This document shows positions 1 to 11,385 of a DNA stretch of 64,000 bases, piece by piece. The translations under genes and the position numbers were made by a program. The stretch covers positions 95,096 to 159,095 of the forward strand of contig BDDD01005219.1 in the NCBI GenBank assembly GCA_001972305.1, read 5' to 3'. Below the pieces are notes generated by a model. The model saw nothing but the letters and a program-made list of their open reading frames with translations. It searched no databases and was not told the origin of the DNA. Position 1 is the first letter of the stretch, and each line of letters opens with the position of its first letter. Source of the stretch: Cephalotus follicularis (lineage: Eukaryota; Streptophyta; Magnoliopsida; Oxalidales; Cephalotaceae).

Positions 1-418
1 ATCGGTTGACAAGAATAATTCCAATTTTATTCCTATTGCACAGTGTGAGACTTGTAGGAAGTGGCATCCTGTTGGAACGTGTTATAGATCTATGGGATCT
101 TGTTTCAAATGTGGTCAGATGGGTCATGTATTTAAGGATTGTTCGAATCCTTGTTCTAAGAATAAAAAAGGAAACGGTAGAGATGCTAAGCAGCGGAGTC
201 AAGGAGGCAATGTGTTTGCGACTCATCAGATTGCAGATGCTCCAGGTATTGTTTCGTTCTTTCTTGCTTTCGGTAACCGTAGGGAGTTTTCTTTGTATTT
301 TTATGGGCCAACTCTTTCCATGAGGCTGAGTCTTTCCTTTGGAATTTTGAGGTGCCTTCTTAGTTGTTCGTTTCGAGTTGGGAGATGTTTTAGATTTCGT
401 GACGAAATCTTCGTTTAA
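1..418 (+). pseudogene. gag: Partial gag remnant of C, left interior copy (zinc knuckle and 3' tail)
   Basis: The frame is open from base 2 to a TAA at 416-418 and runs off the left edge. It encodes two adjacent zinc knuckles: a CX2CX3HX4C form (CETCRKWHPVGTC) followed by a canonical CX2CX4HX4C (CFKCGQMGHVFKDC), then a basic KNKKGN stretch. CCHC knuckles in Gag bind the genomic RNA during packaging. No protease, RT or integrase follows: within 300 bases the frame reaches the RDEIF-type end seen at the 3' end of gypsy pol, then the polypurine tract and LTR. The interior is therefore a deletion derivative that keeps only part of gag and the end of pol. The same layout at 35760-36522 is a second copy, where the second knuckle has lost its His. 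Here the knuckle is intact, so this copy looks slightly better preserved. Confidence 0.8.
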
Positions 419-430
419 GGGTGGTGGAAA
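417..430 (+). other. Polypurine tract of C, left copy
   Basis: Purine-rich AAGGGTGGTGGAAA lies directly before the TG that opens the LTR at 431. In LTR retrotransposons this tract primes plus-strand DNA synthesis. The matching site at 36509-36522 is AAGGGGGGTGGAAA. Confidence 0.7.
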
Positions 431-1346
431 TGTAATACCCATTTTTTCGTATAAATTTATTTTATTGGGACCCCTTCTAATTTTAATTTTTAGTGGACTG
501 CCTATTTGTTTTAGATATGAATTACCCAAAATTTTGGTTTGTTTGGGCTAAGTTAATTTTGAATTTTGACCAATAAACATCTTTTGTAAGTGGTTAAAGA
601 AAATATTTTTATTTTAAAGCCATTTATCATTTTCTCTTTTACAAAACAGAAATATCAATTTAAAAAGGGAATTGTTACTTTTGTTTTAAAAACCAAATTA
701 TGCAGAAAATAAATTTAAAAAAGGAAAGTTTATTCCTTTGTTATTTTTTTCTCCTTTTATGCCACCACCCTCTCTCCCTCAATCTCCTCCTTCCCAAAAT
801 GGTTTCTCTCCCAATCTCTCACCCACTCTCTCCTGTATGAACACTCTCTCTTTACCTCTCTCACCCGCGTTTTGCCCTCTCACTTATGCACTCTGCCGAA
901 AATCTCTCCGATGCATTACTCTCTTTTACTTTTTTTTTTGCCCCTTCACGCTTTTTTTACCTTATATTTTGGCCACCTTCTTTCTTTTTTTTCATCTCCT
1001 TCATTCGTCTCTCTCTCACCCGCTGGATAGCTCTCCCTCTCTCTCCCTTGGAAGCGCCATTGTTGCAGCTTAGAGGAAAGCTTCTTGCTCTGCCGCCCAC
1101 ATTCCTACATCACTTAAGGTTCAATCTATTGCTTCATTGTCGTGATCCGATTCGTTTGATTTATACTGTAAATATATGCATGTGTTAATCTCTCTTTGTC
1201 TCCCCTGTTTCGTCTCTCTCTCTCTCTCTCTCTTGCTTGGAGCCGACCAGTAACTGCAAGTCTCGAAATCCTTTGCATTTCTCCTTCGGTTAGGCTTCAT
1301 CCAGGTTCGTTCTTTGTCCTGCTTTGATATGGAACTTTGAACCATC
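431..1346 (+). mobile_element. C-family LTR, first segment (split by A)
   Basis: It starts TGTAATACCC and aligns base for base with 36523-37485, including the pyrimidine-rich CTCTCTCC region, until just after GAACTTTGAACC. There the other LTR continues into GTCACTTTCC, while this one is interrupted by the TGACACGCCCC end of A. The alignment resumes at 32608. The two pieces add up to about 3,902 bp with the duplication counted once, against 3,915 bp for the right-hand LTR. This proves a single LTR split by insertion. The last five bases, CCATC (1342-1346), are one copy of the target duplication of A. Confidence 0.9.
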
Positions 1347-4300
1347 TGACACGCCCCGTTCCCGAGCACGCCCGCCCGAGGACGGCCGTGCCAGGTGGAA
1401 GGATCGCTCACCTGGATCCCAACTACAACAAAGGCTAACGCTAAGGCCAGGGCAGGGGTTAAAAACACGCTGCCGAGGAGAGCCGCGCTCCCCAGGCCAA
1501 ATTCTCCCAGGGCATAAAAGAAGGAATGCTCGAGCAGGGAGGAGGAATTTCCCATCTCCTCAAAGCCAAAAACACCCTGCATGCCAGAAGAAACAAACGG
1601 CAAAGAAGGGACAAAGAAGGAAGGGCAAAACTGTAAAGTAACCCTTACTTAAAACCATTCCCACAACTCACCGTTTAACTAAAGGAAACGTGCACCACAC
1701 CCGCTGCCCAAACGCACTGTTCCACGAAAGGGAACATGCAAGGGGAGGGAGCCAGGGCAAAGAACGCAACAATACGTCTTGCCTGGGGTCCTGGGCAGGG
1801 GATGTCAACACAACATGATGTACCGCAAACCGTTCCTGTGCCCCATCCTAAGACATGCCTTCCCAGGGCGAACCATCCTCGGGCATGTCCTCATTGGACG
1901 ACCTCCCTGGGGCATGACCCATACAAACAAGGTTATGCCTAGGCACCAGAAAATGACTACGCTTAACAAAAGGCTAAGCCTAGGATCAATACAGGGGTCT
2001 AGGGACAAACGCTAAGCACATGGGATAACCACCTGAGGTCCCACCAACACTCGAACCACACTATGGAGATAAAATCTCACCCCGGCCAGGTGCCCAGGGG
2101 ATCCACCAGGGCTCACCCACCAAAACATCTGCAGGGACCGAGCTGGTCCGAGGTCGGGCAAAACTACAGAAAACTGCTAACTCCCACATAACGCCTACGG
2201 CATGCCTGAGCACAACACCCGGGGACGCCACCGGACTCCAGCTTAGGGTTAACCAACTCGAGCTGCGAAGTCAACCTATGGTTTGACCAACCATGAACAA
2301 AGCCACCCCTGCCCTGGCATCTCAGCAGAGGTGCAATGTGCAAAGGGCCCAGGGAGAAACACTAAAGTTTCACCAATGCCAGGGTTGCGGAGACCTTCTC
2401 CTCTGCCCAGGGTCAAACAACCCCCAAACTCATACGTCGTCCCTGCACACCCAAACACTTGCAAAAAGCGCCAGGGCTGGGAAAACGGCACCAACAAAAA
2501 GTATATAAAACAAGAGAATTATATACACGGTCCTGGGAAAAATGCCAAGGACGCCAAACATCCAAGAGTTATACACATGTTTACAAGGAGAAGGTTTTAC
2601 AAGGCATAGATATAACAAAATCCATACAAAAACCCCAAGAATGTCCCCAAATGCATGAAGGTGCTCGTGGCCTAGGAGCAATCCTAAGATGCTTCGTCTA
2701 GCGTCTACCACTCCCGACAAGTTGTCCTTAGTGGATCTCAAGAACACTGCTGTCCCGCTCCCTCTGCACACAAAACTGAGAGGGGATTAGTCTGACTGAC
2801 TAGTGAGTAAGAGCAAGGAATATCCTGGGCGATCCACTTCCACTGGGGTGCCAAGAGTCAACGTGACCGTGCCTTGCCCCAACTGGTCCGGGGACAACCC
2901 ATATCCACTGCTCAACAAAAGAAGGTAGGGGTGAAAATATACAATGATATCAATGAACAGGAGAGCCCGTGGAGACGTCAGAGGTACCAACTCAATGACT
3001 GACCTCAAGGAAAGAAGTTAAACAACAGTTTATATGTCAGAACATGCCAGGTATCCAAGGATATACAAAAGATCAATTCTAAGGATCAACAAATATCAAG
3101 GGGACTACTGGTACGGTATCAATCACAACCACATTCCACACACGTACATGCACACATCATTCTCACGCACTTCCATAGCCGGAACCACCTCGGCCGCATA
3201 ACTAACAACTCTGTTAACGTTTTATCAACGCCGTCATGGGCTACAGGACTGAACACATCCCTCATATACTCATATAGATACCCACTTCCAGACCACCGTA
3301 TGAACATCGGTAGAAGGGCTACGCAAGCTCTCCTTCCCTGGCAAATCACACGTTGGCGTACCTCACTACATGAACCTCGATCGAGGGGCAACGCAAGCCT
3401 ACCCCCGTCGGTAATCACGAACTCAGTACTACCCCAAGTGAACCTCGATCGAGAAGCTACCTCGTCGGCAATCGCATAGTGTTAGTATCGTCCAAGGGGC
3501 CTGCAAATCATTGCTCAGCTCCCCCCTTGACGAGATAACAGAGGAGAACCTCGGCTTAGAGGTAAGTGTATCACCATTTAGACCATCTCGTGCCGGCAGT
3601 CTCATACATAACCAAGTAACCAGCACCCAATAACAAGTACTCGAGGACAACAACACATGATATCAAATAAAGCATGAATACTTAAACAGAAAGGGGAAAC
3701 AACAAGTTCGACCCAGGCATTGTGCCTCAGCTCGAAACAAAGTACTCACATGCAATATCAACAAGATGATAGGAGAAGAAGTCCTAGTCAAAAATAATAT
3801 CATGGAAGGGTATATAAACAATAAACTCTCAGTTATCAATTGATAGAAAGAAGAACATTCCACTCACTAGTATCAACAGCTTCCTCAGCTAGCTTCCTTG
3901 TTGCGCGAGCACCGTGCCTAGATCTTCCTCTGCAAGAGCAACACACAACAACGCCTAGCTACCATGAACAACATCTCTGAAGCTATGCATGAACCACAAA
4001 CATCCATGAAAACCAAGGCGAAGCTCTTCCTCGACCTCAAAGATTGTGCCTGCACCAACCATGCGATGCACCAAAACGTACTGAGGAGGACACTCACCTG
4101 CTAGACGCGTAGAGAGGTGAAAGAAAGTCCCAACCTCAAACCGCTATCAAAGCTTCAGTAGAAAGATGAAGAAGAAAGATGAAAGATGAAAGCTCACTCT
4201 CCCAAATGCTTCTTCAGTCATGGTAAGATGGATATGATATCTGCCGAAGTCAACTATCAAGCTTCCTAAGCAAGCTTTGCACATATCCCAACACCATCTA

Positions 4301-4474
4301 AACAACTCTTATCTCTTAACCACATACAAACATTGGGCCTCCACCAAGCCCAAACCAAAGTAACACTTACCCAAGGAAAGAGTAGCCCAAACCAACCTCA
4401 ACCAATGAGAAAAGAAAAAAAATTTCCCCCAAGCCCATACATCAATTTACCCAAAATTAATGCGGGTCGTTACA
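1347..4474 (-). mobile_element. 3' LTR of A
   Basis: This 3,128 bp block runs from TGACACGCCCC to GGGTCGTTACA. It aligns along its length with 19215-21881 plus 32167-32607, the other LTR of A. The outer part (about 1440-2480) is GC-rich and repeatedly contains CCCGGGC, CCAGGGC or CCTGGGC words. Some differences between the LTR copies are CpG transitions, for example CCTGGGC here against CCCGGGC near 19665. Several open frames shared by the two LTRs reflect common descent of the copies and show no recognisable domain. Confidence 0.9.
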
Positions 4475-4491
4475 TCCTATCCCCCTTAAGG
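4475..4491 (-). other. Polypurine tract of A
   Basis: The plus strand reads TCCTATCCCCCTTAAGG directly after the LTR end. On the minus strand this is a purine run (AAGGGGGATAGGA) abutting the 3' LTR, the normal plus-strand primer position. It fixes the minus orientation of A. Confidence 0.75.
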
Positions 4492-4501
4492 AATTTTTTC
4501 C

Positions 4502-4872
4502 TCAAAATTCCAGCTTTGGTCTAGGGAACAAGAAAGGAAAAAATTCCCTCATATGGTCCTCACATTCCCAGGTAGCCTCTTCTGCTACATGGTTTTTCCA
4601 CAAAATCTTCACCAAATGTATGGTCTTGTTCCTCAAAACCTGGTCTCGATGGTCTAAGATCTGTTCTGGGGCTTCATGATAAGCCAACACTGGTAAATCC
4701 TCCCCGGTCAACACCACTGGCTCGGTCATTACATGGGAAGGATCAGCAACGTATTTCCTCAGCACAGATACATGGAACACGTCATGCACCCTGGCCATTC
4801 CCTCAGGCAATGCCAGACGATAATCCACTGGACCAATCCTTTGCACAACCTCAAAGGGACCTATGTACCTTG
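4502..4872 (-). pseudogene. pol: A pol C-terminus: end of integrase and chromodomain
   Basis: The reading frame 4846-4502 encodes the integrase tail (DYRLALP, VHDVFHVSVLRKYV) followed by a chromodomain-like end (LRNKTIHLVKILW, EEATWECED, MREFFPFLF). In chromoviruses this C-terminal module steers integration toward particular chromatin. The rest of integrase lies 9.3 kb away at 14154-15232, because B is inserted inside the KLSPRYIGPF-type segment that normally joins the two halves. The flanks of B rejoin in the same frame around that conserved motif. Apart from the insertion this segment has no stop, so it was probably intact when B arrived. Confidence 0.85.
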
Positions 4873-6213
4873 GGCAATGTCACACCCCGCCTTACCATAT
4901 CCAATTAGGGCACAAGCAAATATGGTGATATCAAAATTAAACATAATATTCCAGCATTCCATTCAATAATTCATAAATCATATGCGGAAGCATTCAATAA
5001 GCCAGAACATAAATACAAGTCATCCGCACGCAGCCCCATACTACGTGCAGGTACAAGTCAAATAAAATATCCTTACATAAGGAAGTACAACGGTAACGGG
5101 GTATGAACCGTTAGTTACAATACAATGCATCATAAAATTAAATAACAACCTTAAATGAAAGTAGAATCTCTCCAAGCTTCAGCAGCAATCTCCAACGTCT
5201 TACCTAATCTGAAATTGTAGGGGTTAGCCGTTGTCCTCACCTGGCTAAGTAGGAAGATAATGCATGCTAAGGAATATATGAATGCAACATGTATGACGGT
5301 TTATTTTTAAAATAACATTTAAATGTGCCAAAATATAAGCAATCATGCCAAGGGGCCATAGACAATACATATGCAAGAATACCGCACAAGGGTATAATCA
5401 ATTCATCCTGGTTTGGGTGTCACATGTCGCTACCTCCTAGCTCAGACTGCGCACCACCTATCCATCACCCTACGCTCCGAAGATGATAGATCAGGTAACA
5501 TTTACTGCCGACGTTAGCGGGCAGTTTAACAAATAAGATCAGCAATGCAGATAAGTTTGGGTGATACTCTGGCCAACTCCTGGCACCCAGGATCCCCACC
5601 GTAGTCGGTGACCACAACCATCACTCGACTACCGGCAATAAGCATAGACAAACAATTCAATCAATTCAAAGGTAATATTACATATATCAATAATATGTGA
5701 TATGAGGTTGTTTTCTTTAGAAACATATAACAATTCATTTATCGTACATCTCATAGGAGGGAAACGATATCAATACCATAATGGTTCTCGATTTGGAGAA
5801 CAAAACAGGTGGTACCTCTCATAGGAGGAAAATCGATAATTTCTTTAAACAATAGGTTTTCATTTGTAAATGATAGTTGATATCATAATTTGGGTACATA
5901 GCCCATAGTTGGTTTCAATCATTGAAATATAAGTGGAAGTGGTGTTGAATAGCACCAAAAAAGTATATACTAATATAAGGTAGCATATACAGTAACAACA
6001 TTATAAGACAGTAGCAATTCAAGGATTCACAAGGAATAGCATTTCATAGTCATTCATATGCAACTATCACAAGGAGTGCGTACGTTGTTTAATTTTGGGA
6101 TGAAATTGTATATAAGGCCAGGATTGATTGTTCTAATCATCCGTATGGAGGCCAAGTTAATTGCATTCAAAATTGAGGCCCAACAGAACCTATATCAGCA
6201 TTTTTACCCAGGA

Positions 6214-6327
6214 CAGTCGGCTGTTCTCAAGAGCAGTCGGCTGTTTTGGTTGAGCAGTCGACTGTTTTGTCTTAACAGTCGACTGGATAGGGTTAAGCAG
6301 TCGACTGCCATGAAGAACAGTCAACTG
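6214..6327. repeat. Array of CAGTCGACTG palindromes, B 3' LTR, cluster 1
   Basis: Six units (CAGTCGGCTG twice, CAGTCGACTG three times, CAGTCAACTG once) start at 6214, 6234, 6255, 6276, 6298 and 6318. The spacings are 20, 21, 21, 22 and 20 bp. The spacer sequences differ, so only the palindrome and its phase are conserved. Confidence 0.9.
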
Positions 6328-7386
6328 CTTCTGCCCAGAAAATGCAGGCAGCAGCAGTTTTTATGCATTTCAATGTTCAATTTCTAACCAATTCCACACA
6401 TGCAATCATACAGAAAATAACATACATGATATGCATAATATATCTTCCATAAACATGTCATTACCCCTACCTCTATTGCTATCCCAAGATCAACTGTAAT
6501 TGATCTTTCTCTTTGAGTTTCCAAAGCCTTTTCACCAATAATCCTTCAATTCCAGCAAGATAAATCTATATCATGCATGCATGTGGTTCAGTCATTAACT
6601 AGAAGGTTTGACTAATTATCAGCTACCATTACTACTTCAACAGTAGCCTATTATCAATTCCTTAAGTCTTAGATTCTCATTTACAACTTCCTCTTGAACT
6701 CCTGGCCAATATATTTTTCACTTCCAGATTCCTTGTTCCTAATGGGTGAACAGAAGGTGTATATAGATACTTAAGGGAAAGCTTATATCATGACAACTAA
6801 CCACAACAATAATCCAAATTAGAGGCTACAATCTCCATTTATACTTGAACCATTTATCACCTTCTATTTCAATTTTAGAAGTTGTTAATTCTTAACCATG
6901 TTAACAGAAGACATTAACATCCTCCTAGGTACAGTATCATCACCTTAACAGTGAGTTCGGATTGAGAACTTACCAAGAAAAACCACAGCTTTAATTCCCT
7001 CTTTGAGCTCTATTTCATCAACATGTAAGCTCCATTAACTTGTTAACATTTCTCCAGCAACTCCCTTTTCTCTCAGTGTTTTTCTAACACACACGCACAG
7101 CTCTAACAGCTGATATAAAGGTCTAGGAACCTCTGAATTCTCCAGGTTCTCACAACTCAGCTTCTCTCATTCCTTCTCTCATTCACATGCATTTCTCTTT
7201 CTCTCTTCTTTCTATCTCTTTCTCACCTTTCTCTTCTTTCCATTCTGGTTGCAGGTTTAAGAGAACATGCAAGCACTCTATTTTGCATGCCCTGGCAGCT
7301 ACTATCACGCATGACACCTGCCCCTCATGCAATGCCCCTTGGATTCAGTCTCACAAGCATGCACAGACACCTGTTCTGTACCGATC

Positions 7387-7465
7387 CAGTCGACTGTCTT
7401 TAGCAGGCTGTCGACTGTGCACACACGCATCAGATAGTCGACTGTTCCCCTGTGACAGTCGGCTG
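7387..7465. repeat. Array of CAGTCGACTG palindromes, B 3' LTR, cluster 2
   Basis: Four units start at 7387, 7408, 7435 and 7456 (spacings 21, 27 and 21 bp). They are CAGTCGACTG, CTGTCGACTG, TAGTCGACTG and CAGTCGGCTG. The corresponding cluster in the other LTR is at 13899-13977. Confidence 0.88.
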
Positions 7466-7636
7466 TCGATGGTTGCTTTTAGTTATCTTAAGTTTGATTT
7501 TCACCAATTGTTCCTCCATTCATCCCAAGCATTTACCAAACACAGAAATCATAATAATTGGACATTAAATTCAAGTGAGTGTACATTTTATTAATCAACA
7601 TTACAATGTACATGAATTGAATTTGCGGTTATTACA

Positions 7637-7654
7637 TTCCCCCCTCCTTAAAGG
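7637..7654 (-). other. Polypurine tract of B
   Basis: The plus strand reads TTCCCCCCTCCTTAAAGG right after the LTR. On the minus strand it is a purine run abutting the 3' LTR. Confidence 0.75.
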
Positions 7655-7681
7655 AAATTCGTCCTCGAATTTAGCCCTTCA

Positions 7682-8403
7682 TCACATTCCGAAGAAGTGG
7701 GGAAATGTCTCCCTCATTTCGTCCTCACGCTCCCACGTAGCTTCCTCCGCTCCGTGAAAACGCCATAGCACTTTTACCATAGGAATGGTCTTGTTCCTTA
7801 GAACCTTTTCCATTCGATCCACTATCCTTGTCGGCCTTTCCTCATATGTCAATCTAGGACTAATGAATCCAGGGTCATAGCTTAAAATGTGAGATGGGTC
7901 AGGAACGTATTTCCGTAGCATGGAGACATGAAATACGTTATGCACGTCCGACAACTAGGCGGTAGAGCAATCTGATATGCTACCTCCCTCACTCTCTCCA
8001 GTATCGCGTATGGTCCAATATACCTTGGAGCCAACTTCCCTTTGAGGACAGAACGTTGTATCCCTTTCGAAGGTGAGATCTTCAGGAAAACATGATCTCC
8101 CTTCTCAAACTCTAGCTTCCTCCTCTTGATATCGGCGTAACTCTTCTGCCGACTTTGTGCAGCTAGTAGTCTCTTCTTGATCATTTCCACTTTATCAATG
8201 GTCTCTTGTACCAAGTCCGGTCCAAGCACTTGTCTCTCACCTTCCTCGTCCCAGCAAATAGGTGATCTGCACTTTCTCCCGTACAAAGCTTCATAAGGAG
8301 CCATTCCAATGCTGGTATGGAAACTGTTGTTGTAGGAGAACTCAATCAGTGCCAGATGATCCTCCCAACTCCCAGCAAAATCAATCATACAAGCCCGTAG
8401 CAT
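7682..8403 (-). pseudogene. pol: B pol: integrase C-terminal half and chromodomain
   Basis: Two overlapping minus frames make up this segment. 8403-7882 carries the end of the integrase core and C-terminal domain (SYNNSFHTSIGMAPYEALYG, GDHVFLKISP, KGKLAPRYIGPY). 7954-7682 carries the continuation (VHNVFHVSMLRKYVPDPSH) and the chromodomain-like tail (VLWRFHGAEEATWERED, MRETFPHFF). A small indel near 7950 shifts between the frames. The segment immediately upstream, with the catalytic Glu region (8404-8560), is closed by stops. The tail has the same layout as in A and D, which supports one chromovirus lineage for all three. Confidence 0.85.
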
Positions 8404-9304
8404 GTCTTCCAGAGTCTGAATAGTACCCTCGGATTGTCCGTCAGTCTATGGGTGGAATGCAGTACTAAAGTTCAAGGTTGTTCCCATTGCTGTTTGGAAT
8501 TTCTTCCAGAACCTTGAAGTAAATCTAGCATCTCGGTCACAAACAATACTGACCGGCACCTCATGCAATCTCACTATCTCCCGGATATACAATCGAGCAA
8601 GTTTCTCGATAGAATACGATGTTCATCGGAAGAAATAGAGTAGACTTAGTGAGTCTGTCCACTACTACCCATACTGCTTCTTGCTGATTTCGTGACCTCG
8701 GCAATCCTGACACGAAGTCCATGGTCACATGCTCCCATTTCCATTCAACCACTGGTAATGATTGTAGCAGTCCCGCAGGTTTCTGATGTTCAGCCTTCAC
8801 TCTCTAGCAGGTTAAACATCTCGCTACATATTCAACAATCTCTCTTTTCATACGACTCCACCGGTAGTTCTTTTTCAGATCGTGCCACATCTTGGAACTT
8901 CCTGGGTGAATACTTTATTTCGATTTGTAAGCTTGTTGCAGTAATTAATTCTTGATGCTCTCGTCATTCGGAACACATATCCTCCCTCGGAACCTCAGTA
9001 TGCCATCAGTATGAATGGAGAACTCAGAATCAGTGTCTAGGTTCTCACGAATACTCCATAGTTCAGAATCACTATACTGAGCAATTAGAATACGTTCTAG
9101 AAGTTCTTGTTGTGCTCTCAGACTTGCACCTAAAACTCCTCGGGAAACCATGAACGGATTCCATCTCTGAAATTCCTCCAATAGCTTCCACTGTGAAACC
9201 ATTGCTCCAGCAATCATTGCCTTGTGACTCAGCGCATCAGCCACTACATTCGCCTTTCCCGGGTGGTATTGAATATTACAGTTGTAGTCATTAAAGAATT
9301 CCAC
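8404..9304 (-). pseudogene. pol: B pol: integrase N-terminal part, broken
   Basis: Frame 9304-8945 covers the RNase H to integrase linker ([14 protein letters not shown]) and the stretch before the zinc-binding domain (GRICVPNDESIKN). Frame 8800-8561 covers the start of the catalytic core ([47 protein letters not shown]), including the first catalytic Asp in TMDF. Between them (8801-8944) the HHCC zinc finger is shifted and interrupted. After 8561 the frame is lost before the second Asp motif. A stop just upstream of 9304 separates this from the RNase H frame; in the same conserved position A also has TAG. Confidence 0.8.
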
Positions 9305-9313
9305 CCATCGCCT

Positions 9314-10348
9314 CTATCTCATGTTGAGCTCCTTCTGGAAAAAAAAATACTTCAAACTCTTATGGTTAGTAAAGATCTCAAATTGAGCACCATAGAGGTA
9401 GTCCCTCCATTTCTGCAAAGCAAACACTATGGCTGCCAACTCAAGATCGTGTACGGGATAATTTTCCTCGTACGGCTTTAACTTCCTTGATGTGTATGCA
9501 ATCACCCTGCCATGTTGCATAAGTACGCATCCCAATCCTTTCCCAGAAGCATTTGTGTAGACAATAAAACCATCATTACCCTCCAGTAAAGCCAACACTG
9601 GAGCCGAAATCAATCGACTCTTCAACTCTTGGAAACTTGCCTCACAAGAATCATCCCATACAAAACTGGACTTCTTCTGAGTCAACTGTGTTAGTGGTGT
9701 AGCAAGCTTCGAAAATCCCTCGATGAATCTCCGGTAATAGCCAGCCAATCGCAAGAAGCTACGAACCTCCGTAACGTTCCTCGATTGGGGCCAATCCACA
9801 ATACTCTCAATCTTCGAAGGATCCACTGACAATCCTTCACTCGACACAATGTGACCTAGGAAAGTCGCATGATCCTGCAAAAATTCGCACTTGCTGAACT
9901 TGGCGTATAACTGTTCCTTCCATAGTGTCTGCAATACAATTTTCAAGTGCTGCATGTGTTCCTCAATGCTCTTTGAGTAGATCAGGATGCCATCTAGAAA
10001 TATAATAACAAACTGGTCCAGGTAAGGTTGGAACACTCTATTCATCAGACACATGATGCCTACAGGGGCATTTGTCAAACCAAATGGCAGTATCAGAAAT
10101 TCGTAATGCCCATATCTGCTTCTGAATGCGGTTTTCTCCACATCACCCTCTTGGATCCTCAACTGATGATAACCTGTTCTTAGGTCAAGTATGGAGAATA
10201 GAGTTGAGCCTTGAAATTGGTCGAACAACTCCTCAATATGTGGCAAAGGATACTTGTTCTTCACAGTTACCTGATTTAACAGCCTGTAGTCGATACATAG
10301 CCGCATCGATCCATCCTTCTTCATCACAAACAGGACCGGTGCTCCCAC
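9314..10348 (-). pseudogene. pol: B pol: reverse transcriptase and RNase H, catalytic sites altered
   Basis: An open frame of 344 codons encodes most of RT ([67 protein letters not shown]) and RNase H ([42 protein letters not shown]). The polymerase motif, normally F(I/L)DD, reads FLDG, so one catalytic Asp is lost. In RNase H, VYTNAS and FTNHKSL replace the usual VYSDAS and FTDHKSL, two Asp to Asn changes consistent with G to A transitions. A conserved frame with lost catalytic residues suggests point decay of a formerly functional enzyme. The frame breaks at 10348, where one base is missing in the SPWGAP motif. Confidence 0.9.
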
Positions 10349-10762
10349 GGTGATACACTCGGTCTGATAAAGTCCTTGTCGAGGTAATCTTGTAATTGAA
10401 CCTTCAACTTCTTCGGTTCAGCAGGAGCCATTCGGACGGTGCTTTTGATATAGGAGCAGTCCCAGGCCATCGTTCGATACTGAACTCCCACTATCGAGAT
10501 CGTATTATTATCTATTATCGCATCGGTCAGCAAGCAATCACTAGTTGGAGCATTCGCCTCCAAATACATGTGTACACAAACAGTAATGTAATGCCAGTCG
10601 TACAGAACATGATGCAATTAATGAGTATGTGGCTAAAGGGTCAATCGATATACGAGCAACTATAACTTCATTTTTAGATGAGTATAACTTTACCTTGCAT
10701 GATTCTTTTGCCGGTATCTCCTCGCAGTTGAGTAGCCGCGCCACTTCCATCAGCTCCATCAT
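10349..10762 (-). pseudogene. pol: B protease remnant joined to the start of RT
   Basis: Minus frames here contain a protease-like remnant ([13 protein letters not shown], comparable with the [10 protein letters not shown] active-site loop of D) and, from about 10440 down, the RT entry region ([30 protein letters not shown]). The stretch normally lying between protease and RT (the [17 protein letters not shown] segment) is absent, so several hundred bases have been deleted. The identification of the protease piece rests on one short motif and is tentative; the RT piece is clear. Confidence 0.65.
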
Positions 10763-11309
10763 TACTCGGTTGAGTTTTCATAAGGGGACACTCATTCACG
10801 CGATGATCATATGATCCACATCTCAGGCACTTTCCTGCCTTCTTCCAGCACTTGGTTTCCTCATGATTTGAAAGACCACAAAAATTACATCCTCCAAAAT
10901 CCGTGTGACCACTTCGGATAGGAGTCCTTGAACGAGTAGTACCTCGAGTAGCAGTCTATCGAGGCTATCTGGAAGCTCGCCTAGACCGTCCAGAAGGTTG
11001 TCTAACCTGTTGTGCTGGAACGTACAATCGCTGCATTTCCTCCATGTGAGCTGCGATGGAAATCATCTGCTGTCAAATAAAATCGGTTATTCGTTCCACA
11101 TTCGCCGCATTGGCTTCAATCTGCTTTTGAAGAAGGCCAGCCATGCGGTTAAAGTTACTCCTCTCATCATGCGCTGGAGGAACATTCACTCCTTTATTCA
11201 CTGCCGGGTCATTCTCAGGTACCGACGGTGCGTTGACACCTTCATCGGCTCTACGCCTTCCCCTTCTTCCTCTTCGTAGATCCATTTGGTTTCCTATATG
11301 GAATGACAT
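10763..11309 (-). pseudogene. gag: B gag remnant: N-terminus fused to zinc knuckles, core deleted
   Basis: Frame 11309-11073 encodes the basic N-terminus (RRGRRGRRRADEG) and the HDERSNFNRM motif, matching the start of gag in D. After a stop, minus-strand translation of 10930-10800 gives two zinc knuckles, CNFCGLSNHEETKC and CLRCGSYDHRVNEC. The roughly 200-residue capsid core that D has between these parts (PPTFLG to RILEADANE) is missing. This protein could not form a capsid, so B was either mobilised by another element's Gag or lost its core after insertion. Confidence 0.75.
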
Positions 11310-11373
11310 AATTATTAGGAAACAATTCCCTTAATTTTCGAGAAACTTACCCCAGCTAGCATATATGGAATAT

Positions 11374-11385
11374 GCTCTGATACCA
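11374..11385 (-). other. Primer binding site of B (iMet-type)
   Basis: The plus strand reads GCTCTGATACCA, reverse complement TGGTATCAGAGC, which pairs with the 3' end of plant initiator tRNA-Met. It lies 4 bases from the LTR boundary at 11390 and confirms minus orientation. Confidence 0.9.

Larger units (their letters stand above)
4878..7636 (-). mobile_element. 3' LTR of B
   Basis: Runs from TGTCACACCCCGCC to GGTTATTACA on the plus strand and matches 11390-14148 along its length. It holds two clusters of CAGTCGACTG-type palindromes, at 6214-6327 and 7387-7465. No protein-coding capacity is evident; open frames across the clusters only translate the repeats. Confidence 0.92.

Noticed and set aside
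736..1240. Pyrimidine-rich frames resembling secreted or membrane proteins (also 36792-37607)
   Set aside because: The region is a CT-rich low-complexity part of the C LTR, with Ser/Leu/Pro-rich translations in all frames and no start context or domain.
1121..1603. A 160-codon minus-strand frame (and its counterpart at 19055-19471) with a conserved hydrophobic stretch
   Set aside because: Both lie in the two LTRs of A, so similarity follows from their common origin at integration. The left frame runs past the LTR end into C. No domain is recognisable.
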